From Candidatus Absconditabacterales bacterium (GTDB lineage Bacteria; Patescibacteriota; Gracilibacteria; Absconditabacterales; Absconditicoccaceae): a DNA stretch of 64,000 nucleotides. Where the stretch lies: contig JANWWO010000007.1 in the NCBI GenBank assembly GCA_025057375.1, positions 1 through 64,000 of the forward strand, written 5' to 3'. The position numbers and the translations under genes were made by a program. The notes under the pieces are model-generated. The model worked only from the letters and a program-made list of their open reading frames with translations, did not search any database and was not told where the DNA came from. Of the stretch, positions 57,692 to 64,000 are shown piece by piece; within the stretch, counting starts at the first letter, position 1, and every line of letters starts with the position of its first letter.

Positions 57692-58531
57692 ATGTATCAC
57701 ATTTTTTGATTGATTGCGTTTATCGTTGTTGTTCCTGTTTTTGCTCAATCATCACCACTTATCACTGATGAGGATATCGAATCTATTATTGCAGAAATTG
57801 AAACGATGCTTGCAGAGGAAGAGCGTACGATGAACTCGTGAGATTGGATTATGACCGGAACTGCTCCTTCTATTACTGTTTCCTTACTGCCAGAATTGCA
57901 AGCATTGAGAAACCCAGCATCAATGATCCTTCGTAATGTTCAAGAAGCAATTTCTTTTATTCATGGAGAATGAATTACAAGGTTTGGGACGGTAGAGACA
58001 TTTGGCGCAGAGAGAAATATCAGAAGAGATGAAGTAGCAACAATGTTTGCAAGAACGTATAAGATATTTGTTTCGGACACTGTCCCTGCTCTGCCTTCTC
58101 GTTGTTTATTTGAAGATCTTGATCAAGCTCATAATGATTTGGTAGAAATCGTGAAAGAGTCATGTGCTTTGTGACTTTTCCAAGGATCCAATGGTCGTTT
58201 TCTCCCAAGATCTCAGTTTACCAATGCACAGGCTTTGGCTGTTCTTGTAAGAATGGTTTCTGGGCACGAGCCAGAGACAGGAGGAGTGCATTGGGCGCAA
58301 GCATATTGGGTGTCTGCCCGTCAATTTGGTTTGACGCAAGGATTGGCTGCTGATAATCGTGCCAATCTCGATCGGCCAATTACGAGAGGTGACGTTGCAA
58401 AAATGCTTGAGGCTGCTGTTCGTTTTCTTGAAGCCAAGCAAGCATTACAGCCATCTGCTCAGCAAGAACTTGTTTTTAGACAGACAGGGTATGCTGTGCA
58501 GGCAAGAAGATCGAATCGTATGAATCAATAA
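57692..58531 (+). CDS. Exported SLH-domain protein
   Basis: A 279-residue secreted protein. The signal peptide is MYHIFGLIAFIVVVPVFA, cut before QSSPL. A helical stretch (IESIIAEIETMLAEEERTMN) precedes three SLH-like repeats: NIRRDEVATMFARTYKIF, NAQALAVLVRMVSGHEPET and PITRGDVAKMLEAAVRFLEA, joined by CALGLFQGSNGRFLPRSQ. Such repeats anchor proteins to the wall or carry surface contact. It shares repeat style with the giant gene at 9630-14849. A terminator follows the stop. Confidence 0.88.
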
Positions 58532-58540
58532 TTTTTTGTT

Positions 58541-58566
58541 AGGAACATGATTGTGTTCCTTTTTTT
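58541..58566 (+). terminator. Rho-independent terminator after the SLH gene
   Basis: AGGAACA / TGTTCCT, 7-bp stem with a 6-base loop, followed by seven T. Confidence 0.85.
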
Positions 58567-58685
58567 GTGATTTTAGGATATGTGTCTGATATGTAGGATA
58601 TTGCATGTTTTTTTATCTTCGCTTCGTTCGGAATGTTCATATGTGTTTTAGGATAGGATAGGATTTTTATTTTTTTTTGTTATGG

Positions 58686-59375
58686 ATGATTCCTTTGGAC
58701 TGGTGTATTACGGTTGATTGATTTGCAGGAACAGGGAAAGGAACAGCATCGTTTCTTCTTGCCAAGCACCTTGGATATTCGTGTCTTGATACCTGAGCAA
58801 TGTATAGAGTGATCGCATTGGCTTTGCTTCGTGCGTGATATGCTGTTGATGATACTGCAGGTATTGTCTCTTTTTTACCTACAATTCCTTTTCGTCCACA
58901 AAAAGATGACCATGGTGGCTTCGTTCGATATTTGGGTGCTGAGGATGTCTCATCTCATATTAGGATGCCTGAGGTATCTGCCATTGTTTCTCAAGTTTCT
59001 AAAATTCCTGAGGTGAGGAGTCTTTTGATCAGGTATCAACAAGAATTGTGATCGCAGGGATGACTTGTGGCGGATGGAAGAGATATGGGATCTGTGGTCT
59101 TTCCTGAGGCACAGGTCAAGTTTCTCTTTAGATGTGATAGTTTGATAAGAGCACAAAGACGCCAAAAACAGCTTGGAGAGCAAGGAATTTTCCAGTCTCT
59201 TGAAGATATCGAGGCAAATATTATCATGAGAGATGAGCTGGATCAGCATCATATCGATGCTTTGATTAGAAGATTTGGTGATGATGTGGTGACGATTGAT
59301 ACATGATTATTATCGCCTGAGCAGGTGTTGGCGACTATGCTTGATCACGTTCGTTCTCGTGCGAGTGTGCGCTAA
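58686..59375 (+). CDS. cmk: Cytidylate kinase
   Basis: A 229-residue CMP/dCMP kinase. The P-loop is VDGFAGTGKGTASFLLAKHL with Gly from TGA, followed by LDTGAMYRVIALALL, the CMP-binding segment. VADGRDMGSVVFPEAQVKFL is the family GRDxGTVVFPxA motif, and RAQRRQKQL the arginine-rich lid. The start ATG at 58686-58688 gives MIPLDWCITVDG; an ATG four bases upstream is out of frame. It precedes comEC by 37 bases. Confidence 0.95.
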
Positions 59376-59412
59376 AAGATGGTTGTACAATGGGTAGTAG
59401 TGTGTCGTCTCT

Positions 59413-61062
59413 TTGTCACGAACGGTGTTGTTTTATTTTGTTTACCTGGGTGTGATGTTGGTCGTGCTGTCCTTTGTGCTTGCAATAGGGGCGTGGATGA
59501 CCTGATGGGGAATGGCTGGACGATGGATTATCTGATTGCTATGCTGTCTGGTGATGCTAGTCTTTTGTATTTTTCATAGACGACCATCACTGGTGGTGGG
59601 GAGGTCGATCTTGACGTTTGTGACAAAACGATCACGGAACGGCGTGTCTATGATGAGGTCAGCCTTCTTTTTTTTTCTTGTATGGTCGATTGCAGGGGTG
59701 TGTATCGTGGTCCTGTATCTTCGTCAGTATGCTATGCTGTGTGGTGTATCTTTGACTCCTTGATTGGTCAGTCGTAGTCTTCATGAGGGATGGGAGCTCT
59801 GCACGCCTGACCCGATATATCAGGGAGTGATGATGGTTGATGAAGTAAGAAGGAATCAGCAGTTTGTCGGTCGTTTGGATGATGGTCGTCGTGTGATGGT
59901 TAGATATGATGGTTTCGAGCCACAGGTTGGGGAATACTTGTGGGTAAGTGTACGTTTGGATTTCCCATGGCGTGTAGTTGCTGGACCTGTATGGCAACGT
60001 CCGTTTGTTTCGGTTCGTCCTGTTGTCCAAGATACTTTTGGGCAGTATGACTTTGATTATACCCAATGGCTTATTCTCAAGGAAATTGTTGCGACGACGT
60101 ATGTATCGTCTGTCGTGCCACTTGCAAAGTATGATGATTCGTTGATCATGAAGACGCGTCGTCTCATTGCACAGCGTTTTGATCACTTGTTTGGTGATGT
60201 ATTTGCATGAGCACTGTATGCATGATTTTTGCTTGGTGATACATCATGATTTGATCAACGTGAATATGATCTCTTTCGTGATGCCTGACTGATCCATGTA
60301 GTAGCAGTGAGTGGTGGTCATATCGTTGTCGTCTTGCTTTTGGTGAGTTTATTGACGCGTTTTTTGCCTTTTTATCTCGGATTAGGTATTAAGGCGCTTG
60401 CAGTCTGAGGATTTGTTCTACTTGCCGGGGCCTGAGCAAGTATCATGCGTGCTGGTGTGATGGCATTTGTTTCATTGGCGTCATTGGCAGTGGGGAGGAT
60501 GGTGAGCGTCTATCGTCTCCTTGGAATCACGAGTGTGGTCATGATTGCTGTCAATCCACAGATTCTCTTTGTGGATGTATGATTTTTGTTGAGTTTTGGT
60601 GCAGTGATTGGTATTGTCCTCACGGGAGAGATTATGAAGGTGTTTGGGTTGTCACCCACGCGTTGGTGGGGGGTGTTGCTTCATGATTATCTTGTCCCTT
60701 GTGTTGGTGCAAGTGTGGGAGTGTTACCTGTGTTGTTGTTTTTTATGGGGACGTGGAATGTTGGTGGTATTGTTAGCAATATACTTTTGGCCCCTTTTTT
60801 GTCAGTAGGGATGGTGTTTGCTTGACTGGCGCATGTGATCCCCTATGGATGATGGATCTTTGATGTTTATCATACAAGTGCTGTTTTTTACGCAGATCGT
60901 ATCCTTGATCTTGCATATGTGACTGTTGCGTTAGGCCCTCGTTTTGAGATTGTGTCGTGGTCTTGGAGATGGGGGATTTTGATTGGATGACTTGCGAGTC
61001 AATTGTTTTTGTGTGCATGGTTTGCTCATGTGTGATTTGTCCAAGAAGAGCAAAAAGCATAG
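59413..61062 (+). CDS. comEC: ComEC/Rec2 DNA-uptake channel, without hydrolase domain
   Basis: A membrane protein of about 549 residues, the inner-membrane channel for transforming DNA. The N-terminal helices and an OB-like domain (FVGRLDDGRRVMVRYDGFEP) are followed by the competence domain: LFRDAGLIHVVAVSGGHIVV (family HxxAxSGxH) and six or more helices. The protein stops at TAG 61060-61062, shortly after the last helix, so the C-terminal metallo-beta-lactamase domain found in many ComECs is absent. The start is uncertain: TTG 59413, ATG 59455 or a later ATG at 59656. DNA downstream is degenerate. Confidence 0.85.
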
Positions 61063-61621
61063 ACTACTGACTATTGTTCGTTCTTTCTCTCGAATATAAA
61101 ATATGAACTCTTACAGTGAGACTATAATCACAAAGTGTTATTATTGTGCCATTCAATTGTTTGATATATGTTTTTGTTTCGATTGATGGGATTTGATATT
61201 CCTACGGGTTTTTGTGGTGATATTGTTTTTTTGTGAAATGTGTATGGGACATAGTATTTTGTTTGTGATTGGTATGTTTGTCTCATGTTTTTGGTCATAA
61301 TAGCTATACGGGGACGTGATATGTGTGATTGTTGACAACCAATATGACTGTTTGTTTTGTGACGTTGACCGATTTGTGGAATTTTGTACTGCTTTTGTTT
61401 CACAAGCTTCATTAGGGATGTGAATGATTGGCACATAAGGAACATATGATCCAATGGTATATCGTGATGATTCTTTGCATATAAATCAATCCAAAACTCC
61501 GTATCGTGGCACGATGGCAATGACAATATACCAACTGTCCTCATACGATCAATCAACAGTTGATTGGTGAATGTGTTGCTTTTGTAAGGACAAAAAACTT
61601 GTATATGTAGTTGTTCAATAA
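61063..61621 (+). pseudogene. Degenerate reading frame after comEC
   Basis: Protein-like plus frames that do not connect. One runs to TAG near 61252 and includes FRLMGFDIPTGFCGDIVFLG. Another, from about 61304, reads DVICVIVDNQYDCLFCDVDR and then GMGMIGT, meets TAA 61436-61438, and resumes in the same frame with TYDPMVYRDDSLHINQSK to TAA 61619-61621. The mix of one shift and one nonsense codon indicates decay. Rich in Cys; no family assigned. Confidence 0.4.
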
Positions 61622-61671
61622 CATTGTCCTAGACTTTATGATTATTATGATTTAATTTTCACACAACAATA

Positions 61672-62283
61672 ATGGCGTAACAAATCACAGAAATATTAGC
61701 TACTTGACGAGGGAAATCGAAGCGCTTGTATATAGAGATGTTTTTATGTGATAGTACAATTTCAAAACAAAACGTGAAAAACATTATTGAATATGTTGTG
61801 GTTGATGTGACGACTACTCAGTGTGCTCGCTTTTTGTTATTACACAAAACATAATCAAAAGGATATGATGGATTTGTTAATATGATATATGATAAGCATT
61901 GTAGAGTCAATCATAGCACGTGTGAATGTAGTCATCCCTCATGATGTCATATCAATTGAATTGATCTTGCATGTGCCAAAGCATTATGGAAGATGATTTT
62001 TCTCCTGTGAAGAAACGTACAAAAGGAAGGAGTACATACACTATTGTTTTTTCCTTGTTGTGAAAATAGTATTGATGCCACATGTGATGTTTTCCCTTTT
62101 TGAGATGTTTGTTAGTCTAGAGCTTATTATGTTTTTTCGTACTATTGTTGATGAGAGAAACAGCAATGATATGATGTGTGGGGGAATATGATTTTTTGAT
62201 ACCAAAACCATCGTATCAAGATGAACTTTTCGTTATCAGACGAATATCCACAAACCAATACGGTAGATTGATCTAGCAGTTAG
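61672..62283 (+). pseudogene. Frame of 203 codons with three in-frame stops
   Basis: From ATG 61672 the frame reads MA, TAA, QITEILATGRGKSKRLYIEM, and continues in one frame to TAG 62281-62283, broken by TAA 61678-61680, TAA 61852-61854 and TAG 62113-62115. Between the stops it is protein-like (NIIEYVVVDVTTTQCARF; STCECSHPSGCHINGIDLAC) and uses TGA where Gly fits. Each stop is one base from a Lys codon. The HPSGCHINGIDL stretch slightly resembles M23/M15 peptidases, but I do not assign a family. Confidence 0.45.
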
Positions 62284-62383
62284 ATAGTAAAACATATATT
62301 GTGTACGAGGGAGCGGGATGAGGAGGTTGAATTATTTTTATTACAGAGCTAGATATTATATCTCATGTTCAAATAGAAAAATC

Positions 62384-62414
62384 ACACTGACTGTCTATTG
62401 GTGTCAGTGTTTTT
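62384..62414 (+). terminator. Terminator after the degenerate frames
   Basis: ACACTGAC (62384-62391) and GTCAGTGT (62403-62410), 8-bp stem, then five T. It suggests the decayed unit was once a transcribed gene. Confidence 0.7.
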
Positions 62415-62489
62415 GTCTCCTTTGTGGTTGCGTGTGTGCAGGGTTTCTTTATATTCGTGATCAGGCTTGTTTATGGTGTTTTATTGGTC

Positions 62490-62669
62490 ATGCTTTTCGC
62501 GGTCATTGATGTATTGAAATTGTTCTGATCCAAAACGATTGTCCGTGATGTTTCATTCTCCATCAGGAAGGACCAAAAATGTTCTTTGGTGGTTAGTAAT
62601 GATGTTGGGGAAACGACCCTGCCGTCATTTGGTGAAAAAAAGAGCAATAACAAGGACTGATTTCTGTAA
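62490..62669 (+). pseudogene. Relic of an ABC transporter ATPase N-terminus
   Basis: Fifty-nine codons from ATG 62490 to TAA 62667-62669. VIDVLKLFGSKTIVRDVSFS matches the start of ABC ATPases (ABC-F like). The Walker A site reads VVSNDVGETTLPSFGE, where VGxNGxGKTTLL is expected: the key Lys is Glu and two glycines are lost. The rest of the domain is gone. It cannot bind ATP in the usual way and is a dead fragment lying just before the tmRNA promoter. Confidence 0.6.
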
Positions 62670-62692
62670 TGGTCAGATAGTTTTTTTTCTTC

Positions 62693-62720
62693 TTGCTTTT
62701 GATCACAAAATCAATAGTAT
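62693..62720 (+). promoter_or_regulatory. Promoter of tmRNA
   Basis: TTGCTT at 62693-62698 and TAGTAT at 62715-62720, spacer 16; the tmRNA 5' end lies 13 bases after the -10 element. Confidence 0.55.
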
Positions 62721-62732
62721 TGATTGTGCTAT

Positions 62733-63123
62733 GGGGATGTTTTGGTTTCGATGGAAGAATTCGTAGTACATCACGAGCCACTTGTCGATGGGCGTACCGA
62801 CACAAAAATAATCGTCCAACTCTATCGTGCAAACGACAAATCTTTGACTGCAAGAGCAATGTATGCTTTTAATCCAGCATATGCTGCTTAGTCCCTTTCT
62901 CTTTAGAGAATTGTATACCCTGTTTCTCGCGGATTGCTACCGTAACGCGGAGGGTGAAACGAAGGTAGTGACCTAGAATTGTGAACCCTTTGGGGCAAAG
63001 TGTGTGTTTGTGTCATTATCATCACACTGCCAGCACCAAAGTATCGTGGATTAAATAATGACTGTGGTGGGAGAACGTGATGTATTGCTCTTTCAGACAC
63101 GGGTTCAAATCCCGTCATCTCCA
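62733..63123 (+). ncRNA. ssrA: Transfer-messenger RNA (tmRNA)
   Basis: Rescues stalled ribosomes and tags their products for proteolysis. The 5' end GGGGATG (62733-62739) with GGTTTCGAT behind it is the tmRNA consensus. It pairs with CATCTCC (63116-63122) to form the acceptor stem. The T arm is ACGGG-TTCAAAT-CCCGT (63099-63115). The discriminator A (63123) is followed by T7, so CCA must be added after transcription. The tag frame starts at 62829 and encodes ANDKSLTARA then MYAFNPAYAA, ending at TAG 62889-62891: the usual AND start and an Ala-Ala end for proteases. About 391 bases. Confidence 0.95.
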
Positions 63124-63640
63124 TTTTTTTGTAGTAAAAAATATTGACTGACGGATGAGGTGTGTAGACTTGTACGCGAGGGGGAAATTGTATAGTGGGA
63201 ATATGTATAGGGGACAGGATAATGACTCAAAATTGTTGTTTTGATCTTGGTTTTGGCATGTATTATTGAAAGATAGGAACTAGTACAGAAATAGCTCAAA
63301 GAGAGGAAGGATAAGATTTTTGCTTTGAGAAGGGTAAACACTATCAAATGATCATGGTTGTCGTTGGTGAGGATATAGGAGGCAAGGGAGAGATTGAAAC
63401 ATATAGAGATATTGTATAGTGCAAGCCTGTTGATTTTTTTGAATATATCAATACAATGCGCTTACTTAGTATTACACCCTCAATGCAAATGTAAACGGCA
63501 TGGTCAAACATATCTTCTTTACTCTGGGGTTTTCGAACACCAATCAGGTGCAAGTTTGTGATAGATTGATCATGTTCCTCTTGCAAGTTAGATGAAAATG
63601 TGTATTTCCTCCATAAATATGTTTTACAGACAAGATAGTG
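63124..63640. other. Region without a confident gene
   Basis: Begins with the T run that ends tmRNA. A minus frame at 63344-63586 (80 codons, TTG start, containing VRKPQSKEDMFDHAVYICIE) is the best candidate, but it lacks TGA codons and a recognisable family, so I leave it unassigned. A GGAGG sequence on the minus strand near 63615 could be a ribosome site. Confidence 0.3.
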
Positions 63641-63727
63641 TGTAAGCGTATATTATTGATGGAATGTTGCTGTGGTCAAAAGATGTGCAAAATATTTTGT
63701 GGTGTTATTTTAGTTTTTGCGTTGCTC

Positions 63728-64000
63728 ATGATTCGTTTTTTTGTTTTTCTTCTTCTTGTTTTTCCTCTCTTTTCATTTGCTTCCTTGATAGTGAGTTCTG
63801 AGACAACGAGCTCGTGGGAGCAATGATTTTGTCAGGAATTGGTAATTCGTAATACCTGATTGCAGGTGATAGATTGATGGACGATTCGTATTCGTTCATA
63901 TCGTCTTTCTTCGATGTATACCAAACGGTCTGCTGAGTGGTTCCAAGATGGGAACGATATTGTTGTGCGTCCAGTTGATCGAAATCGTCGCCTTGATCCA
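63728..64000 (+). CDS. Exported protein with CBM2-like domain, cut by the window edge
   Basis: Starts with a signal peptide MIRFFVFLLLVFPLFSFA. The mature N-terminus reads TSSWEQGFCQELVIRNTGLQ, then VIDGWTIRIRSYRLSS and DIVVRPVDRNRRLDP, which follows the W..GF...v.v.N.G...i.GWt pattern of family 2 carbohydrate-binding modules. That suggests binding to cellulose, chitin or another glycan outside the cell. TGA gives Gly in QGF and NTG. An earlier ATG at 63683 or GTG at 63638 is possible. The rest of the protein lies beyond the window. Confidence 0.6.

Noticed and set aside
61672-62283. TAA/TAG as additional sense codons
   Set aside because: All intact genes in the window stop at TAA or TAG; decay is simpler.
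62749-62891. Plus frame starting MEEFVVHHEP and ending at TAG 62889
   Set aside because: It lies inside tmRNA; its last 20 codons are the proteolysis tag and the rest is structural RNA.
62903-63124. Minus frame of 73 codons
   Set aside because: Antisense to the tmRNA 3' domain, whose structure explains the sequence.
1-64000. CRISPR arrays and insertion sequences
   Set aside because: No regularly spaced direct repeats, transposase motifs or paired terminal repeats found by eye.

Overview
The window comes from a bacterium that reads UGA as glycine (translation table 25). This code is known from the Absconditabacteria (SR1) and Gracilibacteria of the Candidate Phyla Radiation. Nearly every conserved gene is cut into pieces by in-frame TGA codons, and these sit exactly where the protein family requires glycine: the adenylate kinase P-loop, the patatin oxyanion loop, the Rlu[10 protein letters not shown] motif, the lipoprotein box of an FKBP protein and the DUF1501 GTDHG motif. 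All recognised genes end in TAA or TAG. I re-read every frame with TGA = Gly, and the coordinates below reflect that. Gene content is that of a reduced, host-associated cell: informational genes, cell-wall and surface proteins, many peptidases, very large helical proteins, and no biosynthetic pathway visible.

Layout. 1-6.0 kb (minus): an unknown partial gene, a type IIA topoisomerase subunit A, and two decayed genes, one exported. 6.7-9.5 kb (minus): two TrbC/VirB2-like membrane proteins, a compact structured RNA with its own promoter and terminator, and an RluA pseudouridine synthase. 9.6-14.8 kb (minus): a 1739-residue surface protein fusing DUF1800, DUF1501 and an SLH-like tail. 15.1-19.4 kb (plus): ruvB, xseA and a Na+/H+ antiporter. 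19.7-24.8 kb (plus): two unknown proteins, one of 1297 residues and mostly helical.

24.9-35.0 kb (plus) is a peptide-metabolism locus: M29, M24, a broken M19, an ATP-grasp-like protein, an M49-like peptidase, two carboxylate-amine-ligase-like (GCS2) proteins, a TrpR-family regulator and an M20 peptidase. The first GCS2-like gene is preceded by what looks like a complete transcription attenuator: a short Phe/Tyr-rich leader ORF, an antiterminator and a terminator. 35.0-41.0 kb (minus): an orphan GHKL ATPase and two large proteins, one carrying a pre-toxin-like segment. 41.2-49.6 kb: an FKBP lipoprotein, a patatin, a TPR protein, thioredoxin, DUF134, two unknowns and topA. 49.6-52.6 kb (minus): decayed coiled-coil genes. 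52.7-61.1 kb: an RNHCP protein, a class A PBP, adk, a YbaK-like deacylase, an SLH protein, cmk and a ComEC lacking its hydrolase domain. 61.1-62.7 kb is a gene graveyard (nonsense-riddled frames, a dead ABC ATPase relic). It is followed by tmRNA (ssrA) at 62733-63123 and by the start of a CBM2-like exported protein at the right edge.

The strongest candidates for something undescribed are the Phe-rich attenuator at 31.3 kb, the unassigned RNA at 8.2-8.5 kb, the DUF1800-DUF1501-SLH fusion and the pre-toxin-like protein. All family names come from motif recognition by eye; nothing was searched.
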